6,006 bases of DNA from Anaerobacillus sp. (GTDB lineage: Bacteria; Bacillota; Bacilli; Bacillales; Anaerobacillaceae): the NCBI GenBank assembly GCA_007118195.1, contig SKSA01000364.1, positions 1 through 6,006 of the forward strand, written 5' to 3'. The notes under the pieces are model-generated. The model saw only the letters and a program-made list of their open reading frames with translations. It made no database searches and was not told the origin of the DNA. Shown piece after piece: positions 1 through 6,000 of this stretch. Positions within the stretch are counted from its first letter, which is position 1; the number at the start of each line of letters is the position of its first letter. The translations under genes and the position numbers were made by a program.

Positions 1-3
1 ATT

Positions 4-80
4 TTGACGACTGAGATTCACGAACGAGCCTCTAAAATTCGATAGAAGTTTACAGCGAAGTGAGAGAACTCAGTCGTCAA
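4..80. repeat. Long imperfect palindrome, possible structured RNA or dispersed intergenic repeat
   Basis: The outer arms TTGACGACTGAG (4-15) and CTCAGTCGTCAA (69-80) are perfectly complementary over 12 bases. Inside them, TTCAC (17-21) can pair with GTGAG (60-64, one G-T pair), TAAA (33-36) with TTTA (49-52), and TTC (38-40) with GAA (45-47), closing a GATA tetraloop of the GNRA type. The element therefore folds as one long interrupted rod. The right arm is followed by TTTT (80-84 region), so termination of an upstream transcript is possible, but the 53-base interior is far longer than in a normal terminator. Pairing is seen in the sequence; the role is not known. It could be a small MITE-like intergenic repeat, an RNA leader element or the end of an upstream transcript. 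Confidence 0.5.
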
Positions 81-96
81 TTTTCATGGTTGATGG

Positions 97-112
97 TGAC
101 GGAATGCCGTCA
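97..112 (+). other. Short perfect hairpin in the leader region
   Basis: TGACGG (97-102) and CCGTCA (107-112) form a perfect 6-base stem around an AATG loop. No T-tract follows directly; the next bases are TGAGGGTTTTG, so it is not a convincing terminator. It lies between the long palindrome and the orphan Shine-Dalgarno sequence at 132-139 and may be part of the same leader structure. No function can be assigned. Confidence 0.35.
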
Positions 113-131
113 TGAGGGTTTTGTATGAAAA

Positions 132-173
132 AAGGAGGGTGAGTTGTTGAAGATATTTTGTATATTTGGATAA
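132..173 (+). other. Strong ribosome-binding site with a 9-codon TTG reading frame (possible leader peptide)
   Basis: AAAGGAGGG at 132-139 is a near-ideal Shine-Dalgarno sequence, yet no long frame begins at the right distance. The best-placed starts are TTG at 144 and TTG at 147, which open the mini-frame MLKIFCIFG and stop at TAA 171-173. The frame of the next real gene is blocked by TGA at 140-142, so this site cannot serve that gene unless there is a frameshift or a start at TTG 158, 18 bases away. It may be a leader peptide, or the remnant of an older gene start. Only the sequence signals are seen; translation is not demonstrated. Confidence 0.25.
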
Positions 174-229
174 ATCAATACAATTCAGGCAAAACTTTAG
201 CTGAGATTAAAAATTTAGGATGTGTTGTT

Positions 230-664
230 ATGATTAAATTAATATTAACCATTTTACTAATTTCAGCAGGCGCTTATAACGGGATTCAACCAGAATTATC
301 AACGGTTGAAAAAGATAATCACTCGACAAGGTCAATTCCTTTTGACGAAGAGTATGAACGCATTGTCTCAAGTTCTAAAAAAGACGAGCGGTTAATTGTT
401 AACTATGAAGTAAAAGACCAAGATATTTACGTTGAATGTTTTGTTAAAGATTTTTCATTTAATAGAGAAGATATTGGATCTGTTAAGAAAGAAGGAGAGG
501 GGCATATTCACCTTTATATTAATGGTAATAAAGTTGATTCGATCTTCCAATCATCGTTTATCATTAAATCTTTACCGAGTGGTACGTATAACATTAAGTT
601 AGAACTCGTACATAATGATTATACCCCTTATGGAATTTCAGAAGAGTTTGAGATAACGTTGTAG
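230..664 (+). CDS. Small predicted exported protein with a C-terminal beta-sandwich-like domain
   Basis: This is a 144-residue protein of unassigned function. The N-terminus is M-I-K followed by the hydrophobic stretch LILTILLISAGA (residues 4-15), a good signal peptide or membrane anchor; there is no lipobox cysteine. A polar linker (about 20-55) leads to a beta-rich region (about 55-144) with the motif GEGHIHLYING (89-99), a turn LPSGTY (115-120) and ELVHNDYTPYG (125-135). These phrases recall Ig-like or YtkA/DUF4399-type extracellular domains, but that is from memory and uncertain. ATG 230 was chosen because it puts the signal sequence at the N-terminus and has AGGA (217-220) nine bases upstream; TTG 158 in the same frame has no ribosome-binding site nearby. 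The stop codon (662-664) overlaps the helicase Shine-Dalgarno sequence, so translation is probably coupled. An exported protein at the head of a DNA-repair operon is odd. His92, His94 and His128 could bind metal, which is only a guess. Confidence 0.75.
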   Translation: MIKLILTILLISAGAYNGIQPELSTVEKDNHSTRSIPFDEEYERIVSSSKKDERLIVNYEVKDQDIYVECFVKDFSFNREDIGSVKKEGEGHIHLYINGNKVDSIFQSSFIIKSLPSGTYNIKLELVHNDYTPYGISEEFEITL

Positions 665-674
665 GAGGTTTTTT

Positions 675-2333
675 ATGCTTTTTAATTATGAAAATCCACT
701 AGTCGTTCAACAGGATGGAACTATTATTGTCGAAATTAACCATAATCAATTTCCGATTATTCAACCGATGTTATCACAAATGGCAACTTTAGAGAAGGCA
801 TCTTTGTCTACTCATACTTATAAACTCTCACCATATTCAATTTGGTCAGCTCAAGCTTTAGGAATTCAAATGACCGAGATGATTAATTTTTTAAATGAAT
901 ATTGCAAATATCCATTAGCTCAAAAAGTAGTTCAGTTTGTGGAAGACCATTATTATCGATCTAAGGCGATTGGGATGGAAAAGCAAGAGGAAGGCTGTGT
1001 ACTAACATTTCGGGATAAATCTACCGCTGGAACTTTGCTGAAGGATCAAAAGATTAGAGAATTGGTTACTTGTAAAGATCACAAAAAAAACGAATGGTTT
1101 TTTAAAGAGGATGATCGCGGTGAAATAAAGTCTATTTGTTTAACATACGGTTATTTTATTAATGATTGTATTGGCTATAAAAAAGGTAATAAAATAAATG
1201 TTCAATTATTGAACAATGTATACTTACGTCCTTATCAAAAAGAGGCGATAAAGTATTTTTTAAAAGATGGCAAAAAAACAGGCGGTAATGGGATCGTGGT
1301 CATGCCATGTGGTTCAGGTAAAACGGTAGTTGGTTTAGGTGTGATAGAACAAGTTAAAGAAGAAGTTTTAATTATCACCTCAAGTGAAACATCGATGAAA
1401 CAGTGGAAAAGAGAGTTAGTAGAAAAAACAAATTTGTCAGCCGATCAAATTGGTCTTTATACGAGTACAGTGAAAGAAGTGAAGCCAGTCACAATTGCTT
1501 CGTATCAAATGATGATTTATAAAGACCTTGATAGTAAACAATTTATCCATTTACCTTTGTTTAATGAACGAAGTTGGGGGCTAATTATATATGATGAAGT
1601 TCATTTGCTGCCCGCACCAGTTTTCCGTACTACTTCAGGAATTCAAGGAAAAAGAAGGTTAGGACTAACTGCGACTCTTGTCCGTGAAGATGGGAAAGAA
1701 GAAGAAGTTTATGGCTTAATTGGCCCGAAACAATACGAAGTTGCATGGAAAGGCCTTGAAAATCATGGTTGGATTGCTAGGACGCTGTGTAAGGAAATTC
1801 GAATAGATTTTTCGGAGGAAGAGTTACAGCAATATGTAACAAGCAACGGACAACAGCAGTTCAAAATCGCTTCGATGAATCCGTCGAAGATCGAGGTAAT
1901 TAAAAAATTGTTAAAGACACATCCCAAACAGCCCGTACTTATCATTGGACAATATATTGACCAGCTCGTTCAAGTAGCTCGAGAACTAAACTTGTCGATG
2001 ATCACAGGGAAAACGTCGCAAAAAGATCGAGAAAGTCTATATGATAAGTTTAGAAAAGGTGAAATTTCTGTTCTTGTCGTTAGCAAAGTCGCTAACTTTG
2101 CTGTAGACCTACCTGATGCACAAGTAGCGATTCAAATATCCGGTGCTTTTGGATCAAGGCAAGAAGAGGCACAAAGAGTTGGGAGAGTATTACGACCGAA
2201 GAAAAATAGCAACGAAGCTTATTTTTATTCGATTGTAACTAGAAATACGAAAGAAGAGCAATGTTCCGAACGTCGTCAACTATTTATGCTAGAGCAAGGA
2301 TATACATATGAGGTGGAAGAGTGGTTATCGTAA
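675..2333 (+). CDS. XPB/ERCC3-family DNA helicase (superfamily 2, 3'-to-5')
   Basis: This 552-residue protein is a full-length bacterial XPB-like ATP-dependent helicase. The N-terminal part (about 8-105) matches the XPB/Ssl2 N-terminal domain (Helicase_C_3 type), with PLVVQQDGTIIVE near the start and YKLSPYSIWSAQALG (49-63). Helicase motifs follow in order: RPYQ (185-188), Walker A PCGSGKT (211-217), QWKREL (243-248), SYQM (276-279), DEVH box (307-310), LTATL (331-335), the XPB-specific RED motif (337-339), LIIGQYIDQL (422-431), SKVANFAVDLP (470-480) and motif VI SRQEEAQRVGRVLR (494-507). From memory it closely follows the mycobacterial XPB protein, including DEVHLLPAPVFR and the C-terminal EQGYTYE. 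Members unwind DNA with 3'-to-5' polarity. ATG 675 has AGGAGG (663-668) six bases upstream. The last 13 bases overlap the next gene. Family assignment is very secure; a repair role with the neighbouring UvsE is inferred. Confidence 0.96.
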   Translation: MLFNYENPLVVQQDGTIIVEINHNQFPIIQPMLSQMATLEKASLSTHTYKLSPYSIWSAQALGIQMTEMINFLNEYCKYPLAQKVVQFVEDHYYRSKAIGMEKQEEGCVLTFRDKSTAGTLLKDQKIRELVTCKDHKKNEWFFKEDDRGEIKSICLTYGYFINDCIGYKKGNKINVQLLNNVYLRPYQKEAIKYFLKDGKKTGGNGIVVMPCGSGKTVVGLGVIEQVKEEVLIITSSETSMKQWKRELVEKTNLSADQIGLYTSTVKEVKPVTIASYQMMIYKDLDSKQFIHLPLFNERSWGLIIYDEVHLLPAPVFRTTSGIQGKRRLGLTATLVREDGKEEEVYGLIGPKQYEVAWKGLENHGWIARTLCKEIRIDFSEEELQQYVTSNGQQQFKIASMNPSKIEVIKKLLKTHPKQPVLIIGQYIDQLVQVARELNLSMITGKTSQKDRESLYDKFRKGEISVLVVSKVANFAVDLPDAQVAIQISGAFGSRQEEAQRVGRVLRPKKNSNEAYFYSIVTRNTKEEQCSERRQLFMLEQGYTYEVEEWLS

Positions 2334-4006
2334 AATTCCCCCAGTGCTTAAATGAACTAAATGAGGAAGTGAAAAAGAAAATAATCGAAAAACAAGATGA
2401 ATTGTTTTCTACTGAATTAAATAGTTTGGAAGAACGCTTTCGATGTGCTGAATTTCGAAAGAAACTGCTCAAAAATCTTAGTGACATTGAAAAAAAATAT
2501 TTTATTACTTTTTTAAGAAAGTATAGTTTATATAATGAAAATAGTAGAAAAGAAGAGCAGTCAGTATCTACTGAAGAAAAGCTTGCTCTTCTTTTGTTAA
2601 GACAAAAAGGTTTGTTATTTGAAGTGAAAAAACAGAATCAAAATCAACGATTTGTAATGCCGGCTGAGATTACCGAAAGCTTTTTAGAACTATACTTTAA
2701 TAAAAGAGAAGAAACATCTAATGATGCTTTTTCGGTTTCAACAAAGCAATACTTATATCTATTGATTGAATTGCTTTTGTTTATAAATAATAAAAAAATA
2801 AACAAAACTTCAGCCCTTGAACGTTTTGATAAACATTTATCAACTTCTGTAAATAGTGCACTATTATTAAAGTACCTTGAGTATGAAAGATTAGTGAAGA
2901 AAATGAATGGTCAGTATATTATTTTAGATGAAAACTGTGATCAATTCTTCCAAAGGGCCAATAAAGACATTAAACAATCATTAACATTCTTTATATTAAA
3001 TGATTACTTAAAAGATGTGTTTATTGTTTTTTTTCTATTATACCGTTTTAGGAAAGGGAGCATTTCAATAGAAGAGATCGAAAATATTATTACTAAACAA
3101 AGTCAAGAAAATATGGATACTGTCTATAAAGTAATTGAGCAGTTAACGTCGCTAGATATTATTACGAAAACAAGAGAGGATATTATCGTTAGCTTATCTG
3201 ATGAATTACTTGAGGAAGACAAGAAAATAAGTATGGTAGCTGGGAAATGCGATTTCCTTATTCCTGTTTATATTGATAACGAAACATTGTGGAATTTTCG
3301 TTGTTGGGGTGAGTTTGTTCATTGGGAGGCGATGGTTCACGTTACTTTTAAGCCCGAAACGGTTGCAAACGGCTTGAAGATGAAACGAGATATTCAAAAA
3401 TTAATAAATCATTTAGAGAAATTCATTGCTAAAGCGGATGTGCTTGCCTTCGAAGGGTCGATTGGGAAATGGCTAGAATACGGGCGTCCGATTATAAAAA
3501 AAACAAATGTAACATTTTATTCAATAACGGAAAATCTACATATTAAATATGTTGAACAACATTGGCAGTATTGGTGGGCTCTGTGTGAAGCAGGAATTAC
3601 GATTGAAAAAGAGATGGAAACAAAATTTGAACTGTTATTACAAAAGTGTTCATTAACGGTTGTAGAGCATAAAAAGGAGCGAGATAAACAACAAAGAGAC
3701 TCTCTTATCACCATTGAAAATTTATATCCGGAGTTTGCATCAGTGTTTCCTGAGATTGAGAAACTGCCCGAACAATGGTTTAGCTTAACGGCTTATGATG
3801 AAAGGACATTGCAACGTATCATTAAGCAAGCGATTATTTTACAGATACCAATTGAAGTACAAATAGGCCAGCAAGAAATAATTAAGATGTATCCTTTAAA
3901 AATGCATATAGACAAGGGCTGTTATGTTGTTTTTGGACGTAATAATAACAACATTCGTTTACAGCAGATTTCCAAATTAGCTATAGTACATCCGCTAAAA
4001 ATGTGA
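2321..4006 (+). CDS. Putative XPB-helicase partner protein (divergent Helicase_C_3 / WYL-like domain protein)
   Basis: This is a 561-residue protein without catalytic motifs that I can see. Its layout resembles the proteins encoded beside XPB in mycobacteria (Rv0862c type). The N-terminal half is helical with winged-helix-like pieces, for example LLLRQKGLLFEV (91-102) followed by a variable turn and FVMPAEI (111-117). A middle segment (about 308-412) resembles the XPB/Ssl2 N-terminal domain, with VHVTFKPETVANGL (339-352) where the helicase has YKLSPYSIWSAQALG. The C-terminus (about 487-561) resembles a WYL-type module: LQRIIKQAIILQIPIEVQI, then MYPLKM, then IRLQQISKL. The start is GTG 2321, preceded by GAGGTGG (2310-2316), and lies inside the helicase gene, so the two are probably translationally coupled and made in similar amounts. 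The likely role is DNA or protein binding that loads or regulates the helicase. The family link is a pattern match by eye; a lineage-specific protein of unknown function is the alternative. Confidence 0.7.
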   Translation: MVIVKFPQCLNELNEEVKKKIIEKQDELFSTELNSLEERFRCAEFRKKLLKNLSDIEKKYFITFLRKYSLYNENSRKEEQSVSTEEKLALLLLRQKGLLFEVKKQNQNQRFVMPAEITESFLELYFNKREETSNDAFSVSTKQYLYLLIELLLFINNKKINKTSALERFDKHLSTSVNSALLLKYLEYERLVKKMNGQYIILDENCDQFFQRANKDIKQSLTFFILNDYLKDVFIVFFLLYRFRKGSISIEEIENIITKQSQENMDTVYKVIEQLTSLDIITKTREDIIVSLSDELLEEDKKISMVAGKCDFLIPVYIDNETLWNFRCWGEFVHWEAMVHVTFKPETVANGLKMKRDIQKLINHLEKFIAKADVLAFEGSIGKWLEYGRPIIKKTNVTFYSITENLHIKYVEQHWQYWWALCEAGITIEKEMETKFELLLQKCSLTVVEHKKERDKQQRDSLITIENLYPEFASVFPEIEKLPEQWFSLTAYDERTLQRIIKQAIILQIPIEVQIGQQEIIKMYPLKMHIDKGCYVVFGRNNNNIRLQQISKLAIVHPLKM

Positions 4007-4030
4007 ATTTTAAGAAAGGAGGCGATTATT

Positions 4031-4993
4031 ATGATTGTTAGGTTTGGGTATGTAGCAATGAGTGTTCACCTCAAAAATGCTTCGCCTTCTCAAACAATGA
4101 CTGTAAAGCAATTTGAACAAATAAAAAATAAGGAAGATGCCATCCGAAAGTTGGAACGAATTGCTATATCTAATTTAGAAAATTGTTATCGCCTTTTAAA
4201 ACATAATTTAGCTAATGATATTACTTTTTTTCGTCTTTCTTCAAAATTAGTTCCTTTAGTGAACCATCCGTATACAAAAGAGTGGAAATATGAGCGAGCA
4301 CTTGCTTCACTATTAAAGGAAATTGGCGAATTTATAAAAAAACATAGGATGCGCATCGATTTTCACCCAGATCATTTTGTTGTACTTAATAATTTGGATG
4401 AAGATCTATTGAAACGTTCTTTACATACGTTAGTTTATCATCATAAACTTTTAAACGGAATGAGTATAAATCCCGTTCATCGCTGTGTACTTCACGTGGG
4501 CGGTGCGAAAAAGGGGAAGGTGGACGGTTTAGAAGACTTTGTCGAAAACTTTGAAAAGATTCCTAAACCACTACAGCAAATGATCATGTTAGAAAATGAT
4601 GATACAGTTTTTCACATAGAAGATGTCCTTTATTTAGGTGAAAAACTTCAAATTCCTATCGTTTACGATGTTCATCACCATGATGTTCACCATCCAGAAA
4701 CGTTTTCTTTTCAAAATATTTGGGAGCGAATCGTTCAAACTTGGCAAGATAGTCCACTTCCAGTGAAAATTCATGTATCTACACCAAAAGAGGGAGATAA
4801 AGACAAACGACATCATGATTATATCGATGTTGAACGATTGATGAGACTATTGCATGAAGTAAAAGGCTCTACAGACCATATTGATGTGATGATAGAAGCG
4901 AAAATGAAAGATGATGCGTTATTTAAATTGATGGATCAATTGAAGGAGCGTAAAGATTGTTCACTTTTATCCGATGCAAGTATCGAAATGTAA
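4031..4993 (+). CDS. uvsE: UV damage endonuclease, UvsE/UVDE family
   Basis: This 320-residue TIM-barrel metalloenzyme is the family's usual length. UVDE enzymes cut DNA just 5' of cyclobutane dimers, 6-4 photoproducts and some abasic sites, which starts excision repair independent of UvrABC. The opening MIVRFGYVAM and the metal-site residues are present: His112 (FHPD), His155 (LHVGG), Glu188 (LENDD), Asp213 and His216 (YDVHH), Lys246 and His248 (KIHVS), His261 and Glu289 (MIEAK). These correspond to the three-metal site and modified lysine of Thermus thermophilus UVDE, recalled from memory. One odd point is FHPDHF (111-116), where characterised enzymes have Gln and an aromatic residue as the lesion-probing pair; here it is His115-Phe116. 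The metal site is intact, so activity is likely. ATG 4031 follows AAAGGAGG (4015-4022) by eight bases, and the gene starts 24 bases after its upstream neighbour, consistent with one operon. No terminator is visible before ylbF. Confidence 0.93.
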   Translation: MIVRFGYVAMSVHLKNASPSQTMTVKQFEQIKNKEDAIRKLERIAISNLENCYRLLKHNLANDITFFRLSSKLVPLVNHPYTKEWKYERALASLLKEIGEFIKKHRMRIDFHPDHFVVLNNLDEDLLKRSLHTLVYHHKLLNGMSINPVHRCVLHVGGAKKGKVDGLEDFVENFEKIPKPLQQMIMLENDDTVFHIEDVLYLGEKLQIPIVYDVHHHDVHHPETFSFQNIWERIVQTWQDSPLPVKIHVSTPKEGDKDKRHHDYIDVERLMRLLHEVKGSTDHIDVMIEAKMKDDALFKLMDQLKERKDCSLLSDASIEM

Positions 4994-5015
4994 ACACTAC
5001 TTACCTATTGTAAAA

Positions 5016-5045
5016 TTCGCTTAATAAAAATGAACGTGTTATAAT
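5016..5045 (+). promoter_or_regulatory. Predicted SigA promoter with extended -10 for ylbF
   Basis: A perfect TATAAT (5040-5045) is preceded by TGT (5037-5039), giving a full extended -10 element. The -35 is weak: TTCGCT at 5016-5021 with an 18-base spacer, or TCGCTT one base later with 17. Transcription would begin near 5052, leaving a leader of roughly 15 bases before the ylbF start. It lies in the 74-base gap after uvsE, so ylbF probably has its own transcript as well as any read-through from the repair operon. Confidence 0.65.
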
Positions 5046-5054
5046 TTATTACTT

Positions 5055-5063
5055 GAGGAGGGG
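5055..5063 (+). promoter_or_regulatory. Ribosome-binding site that fixes the ylbF start
   Basis: GAGGAGGGG contains AGGAGG at 5056-5061, six bases before ATG 5068. An in-frame TTG at 5053 lies at the edge of this site and would have no ribosome-binding site of its own, so it is rejected as the start. Confidence 0.85.
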
Positions 5064-5067
5064 TGTC

Positions 5068-5508
5068 ATGTTAAAGGCTGTTACACAAACGGACATTATT
5101 TCAGAGTCATTAACATTAGCAGAAATGATATTACAATCAGAACAATATAAACAGTACGAAATGGCTAAACAAGCAGTTAAAAGTGACCTTGATGCCCAAG
5201 AAATGATTTGGGAATTTAACAAGCGTAAAAATGACTTTGAAGAAGTCCAACGGTTTGGAAAATATCATCCAGATTATAGCCGTGTTTCAAAAGAGGTTCG
5301 TGAGTTAAAAAGAAAATTAGATTTATATGATCCTATTGCCGAATTTAAAAAGTCAGAAAAACAACTTGATGAACTTTTAAACGAAGTTAGTTTAATTGTT
5401 GCTCATGCTGTTTCTGAAAAGATAAAAGTTCCTACAGGTAATCCGTTTTTTGATTCTATGTCTTGTAGTGGTGGTTGTGGCTCAGGTGGAAGCTGTGGTT
5501 GTAAATAG
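5068..5508 (+). CDS. ylbF: YlbF/RicF, RicAFT complex subunit (Com_YlbF family)
   Basis: This 146-residue protein is close in length to Bacillus subtilis YlbF. It is almost all alpha-helical and rich in charged residues, as expected for the YlbF/YmcA fold. The C-terminus carries Cys133, Cys137, Cys143 and Cys145 in SCSGGCGSGGSCGCK (132-146), a glycine-rich cysteine tail. In B. subtilis, YlbF (RicF), YmcA (RicA) and YaaT (RicT) form a complex with two 4Fe-4S clusters that assists RNase Y in mRNA maturation and influences competence, biofilm formation and sporulation; these cysteines fit the cluster-ligand role. The start at ATG 5068 is set by AGGAGG six bases upstream. Its partner genes ymcA and yaaT are not in this window. 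It is followed by ylbG, as in Bacillus, but after a 172-base gap. Confidence 0.93.
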   Translation: MLKAVTQTDIISESLTLAEMILQSEQYKQYEMAKQAVKSDLDAQEMIWEFNKRKNDFEEVQRFGKYHPDYSRVSKEVRELKRKLDLYDPIAEFKKSEKQLDELLNEVSLIVAHAVSEKIKVPTGNPFFDSMSCSGGCGSGGSCGCK

Positions 5509-5523
5509 TACGAATGTGCTCCT

Positions 5524-5658
5524 GCGGTTATTCGTCGCAAAGCTGCACGATGAATCGCCATGTGAGTTTTATATAACTCTCACCTAGCCTTTAATGCATC
5601 AACTAAGGATTAATATTGAAGTTAATCACCAGACATGGTAGACTTGAATTGGTTGATG
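5524..5658 (+). other. Structured ylbF-ylbG intergenic region with several inverted repeats
   Basis: The 172-base gap (5509-5680) holds four possible hairpins. An imperfect one spans 5524-5558, pairing GCGGTTATTCGTCGC with GCACGATGAATCGC around a short loop. GAGTT (5564-5568) pairs with AACTC (5575-5579), and GTGAG (5562-5566) can alternatively pair with CTCAC (5579-5583). GATTAA (5608-5613) pairs with TTAATC (5622-5627). CATCAAC (5597-5603) pairs with GTTGATG (5652-5658), which encloses the previous one as a stem-within-stem. None has a clear T-tract, so they are not obvious terminators. The region may be an RNA leader for ylbG, an mRNA processing zone, or an inserted intergenic repeat. Pairings are seen; the role is unknown. 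Confidence 0.4.
5616..5644 (+). promoter_or_regulatory. Possible SigA promoter for ylbG
   Basis: TTGAAG (5616-5621, four of six consensus bases) and TAGACT (5639-5644, four of six) are separated by exactly 17 bases, and TGG precedes the -10, giving an extended -10. Transcription would start near 5651, about 30 bases before the ylbG start. It overlaps the hairpin at 5608-5627, and the -10 is imperfect, so this is tentative. Confidence 0.35.
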
Positions 5659-5680
5659 TGAGAAAAAAGGAGAAATAGAA

Positions 5681-5956
5681 ATGATAGGAAACCGTATCGG
5701 TCTAGCAGTTTGGTTACATTCTTTAAAATATGTAAGACAAATGAGAAAATACGGAAACGTTCATTACGCTTCTAAACGAATGAAGTATGTTGTTTTATAT
5801 TGTGATGAAACTTCAGTTGATCAAACGATGGAACGTCTTCAATCGTTGCATTATGTTAAACAAGTTAGTAAATCAATGAGACCGTATTTAAAAACAGAAT
5901 TTCAAAATGCCAAACCAGATAAAGCGAAAGAATATGACTATAAAATGGGTATTTGA
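5681..5956 (+). CDS. ylbG: YlbG, DUF2129 family protein
   Basis: This 91-residue protein has the family's usual length and pattern: RIGLAVWLHSLKYVRQMRKYG (begins at residue 5), then the conserved YASKRMKYVVLYCD (29-42) and a later VKQVSKSMRPYLKTEF (59-74). The family is small, cytosolic, apparently globular with an alpha/beta pattern, and has no established biochemical function; it is found next to ylbF across Bacillaceae. ATG 5681 follows AAGGAG (5667-5672) by eight bases. It has no signal peptide or membrane segment. It is probably transcribed from the ylbF promoter, from the weaker promoter just upstream, or both, and is followed by a hairpin terminator. Confidence 0.92.
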   Translation: MIGNRIGLAVWLHSLKYVRQMRKYGNVHYASKRMKYVVLYCDETSVDQTMERLQSLHYVKQVSKSMRPYLKTEFQNAKPDKAKEYDYKMGI

Positions 5957-5962
5957 ACGAAT

Positions 5963-6000
5963 AAATGGTGGCTGACCGAGATCTTGGGTCAGCTATTTCT
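5963..6000 (+). terminator. Predicted Rho-independent terminator after ylbG
   Basis: GCTGACC (5971-5977) and GGTCAGC (5987-5993) form a perfect 7-base stem around a 9-base loop. AAAT (5963-5966) and ATTT (5995-5998) flank it symmetrically and can extend the stem. The downstream tract TATTTCTATT is T-rich but broken. It begins 14 bases after the ylbG stop when the core stem is counted, a typical position for the end of a Bacillus operon. Confidence 0.7.

Noticed and set aside
1..45. Frame 1 is open from the window edge to TAG 43-45 and could be the tail of an upstream gene (ends ASKIR).
   Set aside because: Only 14 codons are visible, they match nothing I recognise, and they overlap the long palindrome, which suggests non-coding DNA.
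158..229. TTG 158 as an upstream start that adds 24 residues to the exported protein.
   Set aside because: There is no ribosome-binding site at the right distance, and the extension would bury the signal peptide that starts at ATG 230.
1..674. A LexA/DinR operator that would place the repair operon under SOS control.
   Set aside because: No site close to CGAAC-N4-GTTCG was found by eye here or before ylbF; the CGAAC at 21-25 has no matching half-site.
1763..2487. Minus-strand open frames of 60 and 67 codons (1763-1945 and 2284-2487).
   Set aside because: They lie within well-supported plus-strand genes, have no ribosome-binding site context that stands out, and encode low-complexity protein.
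3206..4816. Minus-strand open frames of 60-65 codons (3206-3397, 3517-3714, 4634-4816).
   Set aside because: They are antisense to coding sequence with normal protein character and have no recognisable domain; they look like chance frames in AT-rich DNA.
5053..5067. TTG 5053 as the ylbF start, adding five residues.
   Set aside because: It abuts the Shine-Dalgarno sequence that serves ATG 5068, and the shorter protein matches the family's usual N-terminus and length.
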